In this document: positions 9,062-16,979 of the stretch, one piece after another | How the letters are laid out: each line of letters begins with the position of its first letter | How positions within the stretch are numbered: position 1 is the first letter of the stretch | Source: Spirochaetia bacterium | GTDB taxonomy: Bacteria; Spirochaetota; Spirochaetia; Treponematales; Treponemataceae | Length of the DNA: 36,661 nucleotides | Direction: 5' to 3' | Assembly: GCA_900770075.1 (NCBI GenBank) | Contig: CAAGIZ010000186.1 | Coordinates: forward strand, 1-36,661 | Translations under genes and position numbers: made by a program | The notes under the pieces: model-generated | Databases searched by the model: none | What the model saw: the letters and a program-made list of their open reading frames with translations, nothing else | Told to the model about the DNA's origin: nothing

Positions 9062-9109
9062 ACGCACAAAAATAAAACAAGAGCCTGTAATTTTGAAAAT
9101 TTTATTTTT

Positions 9110-9215
9110 TCGGACGGAATTTTCTGTCCACCGGCTGCTCCGGGTTCCGCTTCCGCTCCATTGGCGGGAGGTGAGTTTCCTCACCTCCCGCCAAGTTACC
9201 CCCTGCGCATCCGCC
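9110..9215 (-). repeat. Modular palindromic element, copy 1 (glyA-carD gap)
   Basis: A perfect 15-bp inverted repeat (9161-9175 with 9180-9194, four-base loop) is flanked on the minus strand by ATGCGCAGGGGG before it and TGGAGCGGAAGCGGAAC right after it, ending near ATTCCGTCCG. The same flanks recur at 21543-21725 and 33915-34040. No U-run follows the stem, so it is not a typical terminator. It fills most of the 249-base gap between glyA and carD. Confidence 0.7.
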
Positions 9216-9275
9216 GTAGCAAAAAATCGCAGAGGATTATGTGCGTGTTTTTTTAGAAAGAATCTGTGAGGGTTA

Positions 9276-10781
9276 TCAGCCTTTTACAAATTCTTTTTTA
9301 AGGAAATCCAGATCCAGTTCAGGATAGAGCACGAATTTGCCAAGAATTTCCTGTACTTTTTTGGAAGCGGCTTCCCGTACATCAGGGGAAACTTCTACTT
9401 TTCCCTTTGCCGGTTTTCCGTCTTTTGTAAGTCCCGGTTTTGAGCCTTTAAGAACCATGTCGATTATCTGTGCCACGTCCTTCATGTCGGCTTCTTTCAT
9501 TCCCAGGGTTGTAAGGGCAGGAGTACCCAGCCTGAGGCCGGATGTCCACCAGGCACCCATCTTGTCGTAAGGAAGGGCATTGGCGTTTACCGTTACTCCG
9601 GCCTGGAAGAGGGCAGCTTCAGCCTGTTTTCCAGTAAGACCGTAGGCTTCGTAAACGTTTGCCAGCATAAGGTGGTTGTCTGTTCCGTTTGTCTGGAGAG
9701 GAACGTTCATTGCGCTGAGTTCTTTTGCCAGTGCCTGAGCATTCTTTACCACCTGATGAGCATAATCCTGATATTCTTTTGTGTTTGCTTCTTTAAAAGC
9801 GATTGCTTTTGCCGCCATTACGTGAGGGAGCGGTCCGCCAAGAACCATAGGACAGCCCTTGTTTACGTAGTCTGCAAATTCTTTTTTACAGAGAATCATA
9901 GCTCCCCGTGGACCGCGAAGGGTTTTGTGGGTTGTGGTGGTTACGATATCTGCCCATTTTACAGGGTCTTCGTCTCCTGTGAACACTTTTCCGGCCACAA
10001 GACCTGCAAAGTGAGACATGTCTACCATGAGGACAGCTCCGCACTTGTCGGCAATTTCACGGAAACGCTTAAAGTTGATTGAACGCGGGTAGGCGGAGTA
10101 GCCTGTAAGAAGGATGAGGGGCTTTACTTCCATAGCCTGTTTTTCGATTGCATCGTAGTCCAGAAGTCCTGTTTTTTCATCAACACCGTAAGGGTGGGAT
10201 TCAAACATGCGTGCAGAAACGTTCATCTTGTAGCCGTGGGTAAGGTGTCCGCCGCAGGAATAGTCCAGACCCATGAGCTTCTGGTTGCCGAAGCGTTTGC
10301 GGAGTTCTGCAAACTGTTCTTCCGTAAGGTCGTTGAGGGATTTTACTCCAAGTTCTTCCAGTGTCGGTGTTTCTACCTTTGCTGAAAGGATTGCCCAGTA
10401 GGCAACCAGGTTGGTGTCTGCTCCTGAGTGGGGCTGAACATAGGCATAGTCTGCACCAAAGAGGTTTTCAGCTTCCCTTGCTGCGGTAGATTCTACTGAG
10501 TCTACGTTTACGCAGCCGCCGTAGTAGCGGTGTTCAGGATAGCCTTCGGCATATTTGTCGGTAAGAAGGTTGCCCATTGCTGCCTGAACGGCAAGAGAAC
10601 AGTAGTTTTCTGAGGCAATCAGTTTAAGATGGCTGCGCTGGTTTTCGATTTCGTTTACGACGTCGGCAGCGATTGATGGATTTACGGCTGCAACCTGCTG
10701 AAGGTTTGCAACGTAAGCGGTCATTGCAACGTTTGGTTTTCCGTTGCAGGAAGAAAGGTAATTTTCCAATGGTGTAGCCAT
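9276..10781 (-). CDS. glyA: Serine hydroxymethyltransferase (long form)
   Basis: PLP enzyme converting serine and tetrahydrofolate to glycine and methylene-tetrahydrofolate, the main C1 source. At 501 residues it is longer than the common form of about 420. Long forms are known from treponemes and chlamydiae. Visible motifs are LIASENYCS, the glycine-rich YYGGCVNVDSVE, QPHSGADTNL, the PLP aspartate/histidine region VDMSHFAGLVAG, and the Schiff-base lysine in TTTTHKTLRGPRGAMI. The start at 10781 is chosen because GGGAG lies seven bases upstream and the protein then begins MATPLENYL. A stem-loop lies just before this start. Confidence 0.95.
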   Translation of the reverse strand: MATPLENYLSSCNGKPNVAMTAYVANLQQVAAVNPSIAADVVNEIENQRSHLKLIASENYCSLAVQAAMGNLLTDKYAEGYPEHRYYGGCVNVDSVESTAAREAENLFGADYAYVQPHSGADTNLVAYWAILSAKVETPTLEELGVKSLNDLTEEQFAELRKRFGNQKLMGLDYSCGGHLTHGYKMNVSARMFESHPYGVDEKTGLLDYDAIEKQAMEVKPLILLTGYSAYPRSINFKRFREIADKCGAVLMVDMSHFAGLVAGKVFTGDEDPVKWADIVTTTTHKTLRGPRGAMILCKKEFADYVNKGCPMVLGGPLPHVMAAKAIAFKEANTKEYQDYAHQVVKNAQALAKELSAMNVPLQTNGTDNHLMLANVYEAYGLTGKQAEAALFQAGVTVNANALPYDKMGAWWTSGLRLGTPALTTLGMKEADMKDVAQIIDMVLKGSKPGLTKDGKPAKGKVEVSPDVREAASKKVQEILGKFVLYPELDLDFLKKEFVKG

Positions 10782-10795
10782 TCTGCACTCCCATA

Positions 10796-10852
10796 AAAAA
10801 AGGCATAATTCCTGCAACAGTCACTTTTAGTCACAGTCATTGTGCCTTTTTT
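10796..10852 (-). promoter_or_regulatory. Stem-loop in the glyA leader, possible attenuator
   Basis: A 10-bp inverted repeat (10796-10805 with 10843-10852; AAAAAAGGCA and TGCCTTTTTT) encloses a 37-base loop. The loop holds AGTCAC twice and AGTCA once more as spaced direct repeats (10819-10839). On the minus strand the stem ends in a U-rich arm just before the glyA ribosome site. This could be a leader terminator or operator. I could not match it to a glycine, SAM or THF riboswitch. Confidence 0.4.
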
Positions 10853-11002
10853 CAAAATCAACAAAATATAGAAATATAATATTGGAAAAAAACGCTTTAG
10901 GGAACCTCTAAAAAACTTTTTTTTGTAACTACGGGCGGGAAAAAGGGTTAATGTATAAGGAAACAGTTATGGCTGTAACCCACGATACACTGCTTTAACT
11001 GA

Positions 11003-11031
11003 TTGTTTTACGTTTTAAAAAATGGTATATT
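11003..11031 (+). promoter_or_regulatory. Promoter of the TPR lipoprotein gene
   Basis: TTGTTT at 11003-11008 and TATATT at 11026-11031 with a 17-base spacer and a TGG before the -10. The ATG at 11041 is only nine bases past the -10 box, giving a leader of about three bases and no Shine-Dalgarno site. Confidence 0.6.
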
Positions 11032-11040
11032 CTGTAGTCT

Positions 11041-11445
11041 ATGAGTAAAAATTTAAAATCTGTTGCCAGTGTTTTTTCGGCAGTGCTTTTTTTGATGCCT
11101 TTGTTTTTTTCCTGCGGTTCCGTGCCGGAAGAAATTCCTGAGATGACTTCCCAGGAACTTATCCAGAACGGTCAGGCTAATTTTGAGTCGGGCAATTACA
11201 GGCTTGCTTTGGCCTATTACAATACTGCGGTGGAGCGTTTTTCTGACTGGACTGACGTCTATATAGAAGCAAGATACGAAATCGGGCACATCTACATGAA
11301 GCAGAAAAAGTACTCTCTGGCGGAGCCGGTTTTTACGGAAATTCTTGATATTTACAGGAATTCAAGACCTGGCCTTTATCCTGCTGCCTATAAAAAGCTT
11401 TCGGAAATTGAACTTGCAAAAATTCCGCACAAAAAGCAGGGCTGA
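11041..11445 (+). CDS. Small TPR-containing lipoprotein
   Basis: The 134-residue protein starts with a basic N-terminus and hydrophobic core and reaches a lipobox-like LFFSC at Cys25, so it is probably a lipoprotein. The mature part carries helical pairs of tetratricopeptide type: QELIQNGQANFESGNYRLAL, then YIEARYEIGHIYMKQKKYSL, then a partial third unit. This resembles the N-terminal part of BamD/YfiO-type proteins but is much shorter, so a BamD role is not claimed. It is monocistronic, faces the convergent vWA gene and is expressed from a near-leaderless promoter. Confidence 0.75.
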   Translation: MSKNLKSVASVFSAVLFLMPLFFSCGSVPEEIPEMTSQELIQNGQANFESGNYRLALAYYNTAVERFSDWTDVYIEARYEIGHIYMKQKKYSLAEPVFTEILDIYRNSRPGLYPAAYKKLSEIELAKIPHKKQG

Positions 11446-11519
11446 AAAGCCTGAAAAAGGCACTCCGCTCTGAGAAGCCGCTGAGTGACAGCATTTTTGA
11501 ACGGAAGTTGAAGGTTCCC

Positions 11520-11635
11520 CGAAGACTTACGCCCGGCTGGAGCCATGCCGAAGGCAGTGCCGGCTCTGGCCGGTACCGCGGGTTACCAAGTGGCGGAAGG
11601 CGGGATAGACCGGGGATTCCGTCCAAAAACTAAAA
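11520..11635 (+). repeat. Degenerate copy of the palindromic element (copy 2)
   Basis: The convergent gap between the TPR lipoprotein and vWA genes is GC-rich with short inverted pieces. It has GGCGGAAGGCGG and ends in ATTCCGTCCAAAAA, matching the tail end of copy 1 (ATTCCGTCCGAAAAA). The central palindrome is poorly preserved. Assignment to the family is tentative. Confidence 0.35.
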
Positions 11636-11648
11636 AAATCCAAAAAAA

Positions 11649-12995
11649 CTATCTGCCCCTTGCACTCTTGTCGTCTGGAACGATTATGGTGTCGATTACG
11701 ACGTTTTTTGACTTTGCGGTGTCGTAAACCAACTCTTTTGAATATTTTCCGGTTCCGCGGGGGGTCGGGTGGGGTTCGGCATCTCCAATCAGGATGATTT
11801 TTTTGTATGCATCACTGCGCCATCTGTAGAAGGTGAGTCCGGCATAGAGCGCTTCGTAGACTGCTTCCGGTATGTCGCCTCCTTCGTTTCCGTAGATTAC
11901 AAAACTGTTGAGGTTTTTTGTGAAGACGTTTATGTCATTTGTAAACTCGTAGCGTTTTACCGGCAGCCCCATGAGACGGTAGGTGTCGTTGTAGTCGCGG
12001 TAGAGCAAAAGTCCTATCCTGAAATCTCCGAACTGTTTTATCTGCTCTGTAAGCCGTGGAATCCACTCTTCCCTCAGCTTCTGTACGTCGTCTTTCATGC
12101 TACCTGTGGTGTCGATGGCAAAGATTACGTCTGTCTTTTCTTTTGGAGATATCCTTTCCAGACTGGCGGTTATGTCGTCAATGATGGAATCTGGTCCTTT
12201 GGAAATGCACATCTCTCCTTCATTGAAATTTGCAATGTCGGTAAAGCTAGCTGCTGCAACCGGGTTGTAGTCGTCCGTGAGCACGATGGATTCTTCTTTT
12301 TGCGGAGGAGTTTCTTCCTTTACCTGCGGTTCTTCGGGAAGCTGGAGAACAGGCGGTTGTGGCTGTGGTTGTGGCAGTGGCTGCGGCAGTTTCTGTACTT
12401 TTGGTTCCTGTTTTTTAGGCGGGATTTTTCCCAGGTCGAACATAAAGGGGTTGTCCGAGAAGGTTCCACTGTAGTCGCCGTATTTTTTTGAAAAACTTCT
12501 TATGTTGATGAAAGTTCCCCTGTTAATCTTTACTTTTCCGTGGCGCGTCCATTCGTAGCCGTATTCTATTTCTGAGGGAATGTAGATGTGGAAGGCTTCG
12601 CCGAATTCTTCGTCTTTTTCTGCTGTAGAGTCTATGAGGGAGTACTTTGAATACTCTGACTGGAGGGGCTTTCCATTCAGGTAGCGGATTTCGTCGCCGT
12701 TTATGGGGTTGTATTCTAGGGCACGATATGCGTAGTTGTCCTGGGTGCCGGAAGGGTCTTTTGTCGTTTCCGTGAGCATGACTGATTCTATGCCGGGCTT
12801 TTTTCTTATGTAGAGGTGGTAGCCTGTCGTACCTTCAAAACTTTTTTCGCTTTCGTAGACCAGACGAAGGTCGCCTGCCTTAATCAGAAGCGGGTTGTCT
12901 GATGAATTTGATGATGCTTGTGGCTGTGCAGAAAGTGCGGAAATTCCGAGAAGTCCGTAAAATGCTGCAAAAAAATAAAAGCTGATTTTTTTCAT
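11649..12995 (-). CDS. Exported von Willebrand factor A-domain protein
   Basis: The 448-residue protein has a signal peptide (MKKISFYFFAAFYGLLGISA, cleavage near SAQ), an N-terminal domain of unknown type, and a Pro/Gln-rich linker with PQPLPQPQPQPP at about residues 205-230. A C-terminal vWA domain starts near KTDVIFAIDTTGSMKDD. DTTGS is the MIDAS metal-binding motif, and a later GGDIPEAVYEAL supplies the usual conserved Asp region. It is likely a periplasmic or surface binding protein with an unknown ligand. The start is at 12995 because the next codons upstream would overlap the divergent gene's promoter and lack a signal peptide. Confidence 0.82.
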   Translation of the reverse strand: MKKISFYFFAAFYGLLGISALSAQPQASSNSSDNPLLIKAGDLRLVYESEKSFEGTTGYHLYIRKKPGIESVMLTETTKDPSGTQDNYAYRALEYNPINGDEIRYLNGKPLQSEYSKYSLIDSTAEKDEEFGEAFHIYIPSEIEYGYEWTRHGKVKINRGTFINIRSFSKKYGDYSGTFSDNPFMFDLGKIPPKKQEPKVQKLPQPLPQPQPQPPVLQLPEEPQVKEETPPQKEESIVLTDDYNPVAAASFTDIANFNEGEMCISKGPDSIIDDITASLERISPKEKTDVIFAIDTTGSMKDDVQKLREEWIPRLTEQIKQFGDFRIGLLLYRDYNDTYRLMGLPVKRYEFTNDINVFTKNLNSFVIYGNEGGDIPEAVYEALYAGLTFYRWRSDAYKKIILIGDAEPHPTPRGTGKYSKELVYDTAKSKNVVIDTIIVPDDKSARGR

Positions 12996-13001
12996 AATTT
13001 G

Positions 13002-13007
13002 AGTATC
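13002..13007 (-). promoter_or_regulatory. -10 box of the vWA gene
   Basis: GATACT on the minus strand, six bases before the ATG at 12995. The -35 region is weak. The box lies 15 bases from the -35 of the divergent gene, so the two promoters share DNA. Confidence 0.4.
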
Positions 13008-13021
13008 GGCGGTTTGATTTG

Positions 13022-13049
13022 TTGAATTTAGGGCAAAGTGTGGTATACT
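13022..13049 (+). promoter_or_regulatory. Promoter of the 388-residue unknown gene
   Basis: TTGAAT at 13022-13027 and TATACT at 13044-13049 with a 16-base spacer and a TGG extended -10. The predicted leader to the ATG at 13066 is about ten bases and contains no Shine-Dalgarno site. Confidence 0.6.
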
Positions 13050-13065
13050 GTAAAAACACAAAATT

Positions 13066-14232
13066 ATGCAGTCATATTTTAACGAAAACGATTTTACGGC
13101 AGTTGATTTAAGCAAATTTCTGGACACTGAGGAAATCTCGGAAGAAACGGGAGAAAGCGGAATTGTCGTCCTTACTCAAAATCAAAAGCTCCTGTGCGAT
13201 GAGCTGAATTCAAGAATTTCTCTTTATTCCCCCCAGCATCAGGAAATTTTTGACAAGCGCATGGCGGATTTAAAAAGGCTTGCCGTTGCCATTGCTGAAT
13301 TTCCTTCCCTTCTTTCCAGGGCAACCTTAACTTCGGAAACACGAACGCCCCAGGACATAATCGAACTTTTGGTTGATACTGAATCCGATTACGGAAAAAC
13401 TTTTATCCAGCTTCCGAGCAAGGCTACTTTGGGAAAAGGATTTTTGACTGCAAAACTCCACACTTTTTCAGCCCTTGCAAAACTTGCCGTAATGGTAAAC
13501 GACAGAATGAAGGAGCAGACGACTTTGAATGCTTCTTCCGATAACGAAGAACATCCTGAAAAACGCATTGCAATTTCCAGCAAGCTCATTCAGGCTTTCA
13601 GGGACGAAACTGTTTCCATGATGTTCCTGCTTTTGGCGGAAGACGTCTATCTGAACCTCATTAAGGACGATTCCCTCAACGTGGATTTTCGGCGGCAGCT
13701 TGCAACTTCCCTCCTGCTTTTATGGGAGCACAGGGCGGATCAGAATATCAGTGACATTGCCCCGGTTTTGACCAGCGTATGGAAGGCAAGGCGGACTCTG
13801 GCTCCTGCTTTTGGCACCATGATGGGAACCAGCGAACTGATAATGTTTTCTTTTCAGATGGATGAAGTCTGGAGCAAGTTTATACGCACTCAGCTTGCGG
13901 TTACGGAAGTAAGTCAGGCGATGGAAGAGTTTTTGTTCGGCATTTCCTACGAGCAGATTCAAAAGTTAAAGAGACTGCTTCGGGAAAAGGGAATCGGTTC
14001 CATCGGGCGGGATGAAGTTTCCAAATTCTTAGGCGAAAAAGTAAAGACTGATGTAAGCGGCGATTACAAGGATTTTTACAGTCAGTATTCTATAAGGCGC
14101 GACAATGCTCAGGCAAGAAAAAGGCTCAACCTTGAAGGTCCCCACAGAACCCTTGAAGATCATTTTATCCGCTTTGTAATGGAACAGAATCGGGAGAAAC
14201 AGAACAATGACAGCTTTGCAAAGACAAACTGA
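13066..14232 (+). CDS. Conserved-looking protein of unknown function
   Basis: A 388-residue soluble protein with no signal peptide or membrane segment. It is mostly helical, with Leu/Ala/Lys/Glu-rich stretches such as LTSVWKARRTLAPAFGTMMG and YEQIQKLKRLLREKGIG, and a basic C-terminal part (IRRDNAQARKRLNL). I recognise no domain. Its 3' end overlaps the XRE-cupin regulator by 26 bases, which indicates co-transcription and coupled translation. The ATG has no Shine-Dalgarno site but follows a strong promoter closely. Confidence 0.75.
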   Translation: MQSYFNENDFTAVDLSKFLDTEEISEETGESGIVVLTQNQKLLCDELNSRISLYSPQHQEIFDKRMADLKRLAVAIAEFPSLLSRATLTSETRTPQDIIELLVDTESDYGKTFIQLPSKATLGKGFLTAKLHTFSALAKLAVMVNDRMKEQTTLNASSDNEEHPEKRIAISSKLIQAFRDETVSMMFLLLAEDVYLNLIKDDSLNVDFRRQLATSLLLLWEHRADQNISDIAPVLTSVWKARRTLAPAFGTMMGTSELIMFSFQMDEVWSKFIRTQLAVTEVSQAMEEFLFGISYEQIQKLKRLLREKGIGSIGRDEVSKFLGEKVKTDVSGDYKDFYSQYSIRRDNAQARKRLNLEGPHRTLEDHFIRFVMEQNREKQNNDSFAKTN

Positions 14233-14881
14233 TTCGGAAAAACAGACAAATTTGGAAAAACTTGCAGGTTCGGAAAACCAGCAGGAATGCAGGCAGGAAG
14301 GAAAAAAACTTCCCTATCATTTTGGCGAAAAAATACGCACTGTCCGGGAGCGGAAAGGGCTTACTCTGAAGACGGTTGCCACTCAGGCAGGAGTTTCTGA
14401 AAGTCTTGTCAGCCAGATTGAACGCAACAAGGTAAGCCCTGCCATAGACACTCTTTTGACTTTGGCAGATGTGCTGGACATAAACCTTGAATTTCTTTTT
14501 GAAGAATATCATAAGACCCGGCCTGTGGAAGTTACCCACAAAAATGAGCGCAGGCGCATCGTGGAAGGGGATATCCTCTACGAAGAGATAGCAAGCCCGG
14601 CAAAAACTGACGGGCAAAATCCCATTGAGTCTTACGAGATAACCATTCCGCCGAATTCAAAGACCTTCCGCGGTTCCTACGGGCATCTGGGGCGGGAAAT
14701 CGGCTATATCCTTGAGGGAAAGTGCCAGCTTCACTACGAAAATTTCGTTTACGACCTGCAGGCAGGGGACAGCGTTTCTTTTTCTGCCAGTGCTCCCCAC
14801 ACGCTTGTAAATACGGGAGAAACAGCGGTGCGGGCTGTCTGGACAGTAACTCCTCCCCAAAGGTTTGTTCATTCAGAATAG
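14207..14881 (+). CDS. XRE-family transcriptional regulator with cupin domain
   Basis: Cytoplasmic DNA-binding regulator of 224 residues. After a polar 35-residue start, a helix-turn-helix (about 41-95) reads FGEKIRTVRERKGLTLKTVA and AGVSESLVSQIERNKVSP. The C-terminal half (about 140-220) is a cupin_2 barrel with GREIGYILEGKCQLHYENFV and LQAGDSVSFSASAPHTLVN. Such HTH-cupin proteins usually sense a small molecule. The ligand is unknown. The start at 14207 lies within the upstream gene. A later start near residue 30 would still keep the HTH. Confidence 0.9.
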   Translation: MTALQRQTDSEKQTNLEKLAGSENQQECRQEGKKLPYHFGEKIRTVRERKGLTLKTVATQAGVSESLVSQIERNKVSPAIDTLLTLADVLDINLEFLFEEYHKTRPVEVTHKNERRRIVEGDILYEEIASPAKTDGQNPIESYEITIPPNSKTFRGSYGHLGREIGYILEGKCQLHYENFVYDLQAGDSVSFSASAPHTLVNTGETAVRAVWTVTPPQRFVHSE

Positions 14882-14890
14882 GCGGAATTT

Positions 14891-14915
14891 TAATTTTTCA
14901 AAACTCGAAAAATTA
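14891..14915. promoter_or_regulatory. AT-rich inverted repeat before the phosphodiester glycosidase gene
   Basis: TAATTTTTC (14891-14899) and its complement GAAAAATTA (14907-14915) around a seven-base spacer, directly after the XRE-cupin stop and just ahead of an AGGGG ribosome-site-like sequence. It could be an operator or a weak terminator. Confidence 0.35.
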
Positions 14916-14928
14916 GGGGTAGAAAAAA

Positions 14929-15846
14929 CTGTACTTTTGTTTTAAGAGGCGCTTTAAAAAATTTAGGTTTCTGTTTTTTGTTACCGAACTCTCTGTTGTT
15001 TTGTGGGCAGGGCTGTGCCTTTTTGCAGGCTGTTCTTCTGTCGGAGGCTTTGCCGGCTCTGGCGGAAGCGGAAACGGATTTGAAAAGGCTGAACTTTCCG
15101 CCTTCATTCCCGATTGTGCGCCCGGAGAAATACCATGGAAAAAAATCAACTCGTTTGCAGAGTGCTTTTCCTTTGAAAGCAGGGAACTTCCTGTCCGCTG
15201 GCATCTTGTAAAGGTCAGTCTGGATTCGCCCGGGCTGAAAATTGCAGCCTTTCCTTCCAAAATGTCCGAAGTGAACTCTGGAACTACCGGGAAAAAATTT
15301 GCTGGAGACAGCGGATGTTTTGTGAGCGTGAATACAACGCCATTTAAAGGAAAATTTCTTTCTTCAAGGAAACTCGTCGGAATACACAAGGTTCAGGATG
15401 AAATTTTTTCAAGACCTGTTCCCGGATATGCTGCCCTCGTCTTTAAAACCCAGCCAGACGGAAGCCTCAGGGCATTTGCCTGCAGTCAGTCGGAAGAAAA
15501 AATACTTGCAGACGGAGATTTTGCTTTCGGCGGTTTTTTTACGATTTTGAAGGACGGACAGCCGGTGGAGTTTTTCTATTCAAGCAGGAACAGCCGTACT
15601 GCAGCAGGAATTTCTTCTGACGGAAAAAAACTGTTCCTTCTGGCAGTGGAAGGGGAGCGCAGGAAAAAAAGCAGGGGACTTTCCTACGGTGAATGTGCCG
15701 GAATCATGCTTTTTGCAGGAGCAGCGGACAGCATTCAGTTTGACGGAGGCGGTTCTACCAGTCTTTTTATCGAAGGTAAAAATGCCCTCTCCTACAGAAG
15801 TTTCAGAAAATGCGGGGCCTTTTTCGGGCTTTATGCAGAGGACTGA
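14929..15846 (+). CDS. Phosphodiester glycosidase (NAGPA-like) family lipoprotein, probable CTG start
   Basis: The C-terminal region shows the family signature FDGGGSTSLFIEG, preceded by the GECAGIMLFAGA stretch and SVNTTPFKG. This is the fold of NAGPA/DUF2233 proteins that cleave sugar phosphodiesters in wall or capsule polymers. The frame opens at 14923 and contains no ATG or GTG before the signal region. A TTG at 15001 would leave only ten residues before the lipobox. A CTG at 14929 gives a full lipoprotein signal (KRRFKKFRF, hydrophobic core, LFAGC at Cys35) with AGGGG about ten bases upstream, so I prefer CTG. The product is 305 residues. The substrate is unknown. Confidence 0.7.
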   Translation: MYFCFKRRFKKFRFLFFVTELSVVLWAGLCLFAGCSSVGGFAGSGGSGNGFEKAELSAFIPDCAPGEIPWKKINSFAECFSFESRELPVRWHLVKVSLDSPGLKIAAFPSKMSEVNSGTTGKKFAGDSGCFVSVNTTPFKGKFLSSRKLVGIHKVQDEIFSRPVPGYAALVFKTQPDGSLRAFACSQSEEKILADGDFAFGGFFTILKDGQPVEFFYSSRNSRTAAGISSDGKKLFLLAVEGERRKKSRGLSYGECAGIMLFAGAADSIQFDGGGSTSLFIEGKNALSYRSFRKCGAFFGLYAED

Positions 15847-15908
15847 AGGCAGCGGGCAGAAAGAAGAAAATGGGGCTGTCTGAGGGGCAAATAAAACAGT
15901 CTTTTAAG

Positions 15909-15937
15909 TTGACGGCGATTTTTTTATAAAGTATATT
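15909..15937 (+). promoter_or_regulatory. Promoter of the PilZ gene, leaderless
   Basis: TTGACG (15909-15914), 17-base spacer, TATATT (15932-15937), then six bases to the ATG at 15944. There is no Shine-Dalgarno sequence. A GGGGCTGTCTG lies upstream at 15871-15881. Confidence 0.75.
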
Positions 15938-15943
15938 CTATAT

Positions 15944-16933
15944 ATGGGTGTTGCAACAACTCAGCAGTTACAGCGTTTTTATGATCAGTATCGTGATACC
16001 GAAATCACTTTTACAAAAGACATAATTCGTGCTCTTGGTCTTGATCCGCGTCAGATTTATATAAAGTGTAACCGTGGGCAGTGGCCGTGCATTATAAATT
16101 CAACCTCTTTTTTACAGGCAAAGATTATAGTCGGTTCAAAGGGAGGAGCGTTTCAGGCTCTTTCTGACCGTTCAACCACAGGCATAAACCTTCGTTTCTG
16201 TTTTTTTGAATCTGAAAACAACCTGATGAGTTTTTTTGTTGCAGGTCATGTTACGAATATCGTTCCTTACATGAATTCTTCGGAACTTGCCGTAATTACA
16301 ATCGCCTTTAACCAGCGTCCTCCTGACGACTTAATCGAAGCAGTGGGACGTCTTCTCGAAGCAAACTCCAATGCCATCCGCCGCCGGGAAGAAAGAATCC
16401 TCATAAACGATAATTCAAAACGCAAACTGGGGCTTTTAAAGGAAGAAGCCATTGTCTTGATTCAGAATGTTCCACGCCACTGTATCGTGCGCGACCTTTC
16501 TTTTTCCGGGGCAAAGATAATACTTATGGGGCTTTCCCAGTTCCTTACCAACAAGCCTGCCCAGCTGCGCCTTGAATTTGAAGAGCCTAGCGAAGTAATC
16601 TCCCTGAACGGGGTTATAGTTGCTTCTGAAATGATTGAAGGAAGAAAAGACATAGTTGCCTGTAGCATAACTTTTGCAGAAAAAGACGTGCCTCTTTCCT
16701 ATAAGCTGCACATCAACAGTTTCTTGACGGCAGTCCGTAAAACCCAGCTTTCTGCCAGTGACCAGATTGCGCGCCAGAAGGCAATGCAGGCTCAGATGGC
16801 AGCACAGACCGCCCGCCAGCAGAATCCTGCGCAAACCTCTGGTGTAAGCCAGCCTTCTCAGCCGGCACCACAGGCTCAGCCAGTAAATGCGCCGGTACAG
16901 CCGTCAGCCCCGCAGCAGCCAGACAACAGGTAA
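15944..16933 (+). CDS. PilZ-domain protein, putative c-di-GMP effector
   Basis: The 329-residue soluble protein has an N-terminal domain (about 1-130) that looks like the extra PilZ-like N-domain of spirochaete PilZ proteins. A PilZ domain (about 140-255) follows. It shows an arginine-rich RRREER and, 33 residues on, VRDLSFSGAKI, which fits the DxSxxG half of the c-di-GMP site. The gap to the RxxxR-like motif is longer than usual, so binding is probable rather than certain. The last 60 residues are Gln/Pro/Ala-rich and disordered. It has a leaderless promoter, and a TPR gene follows 46 bases later. Confidence 0.8.
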   Translation: MGVATTQQLQRFYDQYRDTEITFTKDIIRALGLDPRQIYIKCNRGQWPCIINSTSFLQAKIIVGSKGGAFQALSDRSTTGINLRFCFFESENNLMSFFVAGHVTNIVPYMNSSELAVITIAFNQRPPDDLIEAVGRLLEANSNAIRRREERILINDNSKRKLGLLKEEAIVLIQNVPRHCIVRDLSFSGAKIILMGLSQFLTNKPAQLRLEFEEPSEVISLNGVIVASEMIEGRKDIVACSITFAEKDVPLSYKLHINSFLTAVRKTQLSASDQIARQKAMQAQMAAQTARQQNPAQTSGVSQPSQPAPQAQPVNAPVQPSAPQQPDNR

Positions 16934-16979
16934 AGTGCCAAATTATACCAAAAAAAACGACTTTTTTTAAGGATTTTTT

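Noticed and set aside
10782..10900. Glycine riboswitch upstream of glyA
   Set aside because: The conserved tandem-aptamer core was not found. Only a simple stem-loop is visible.
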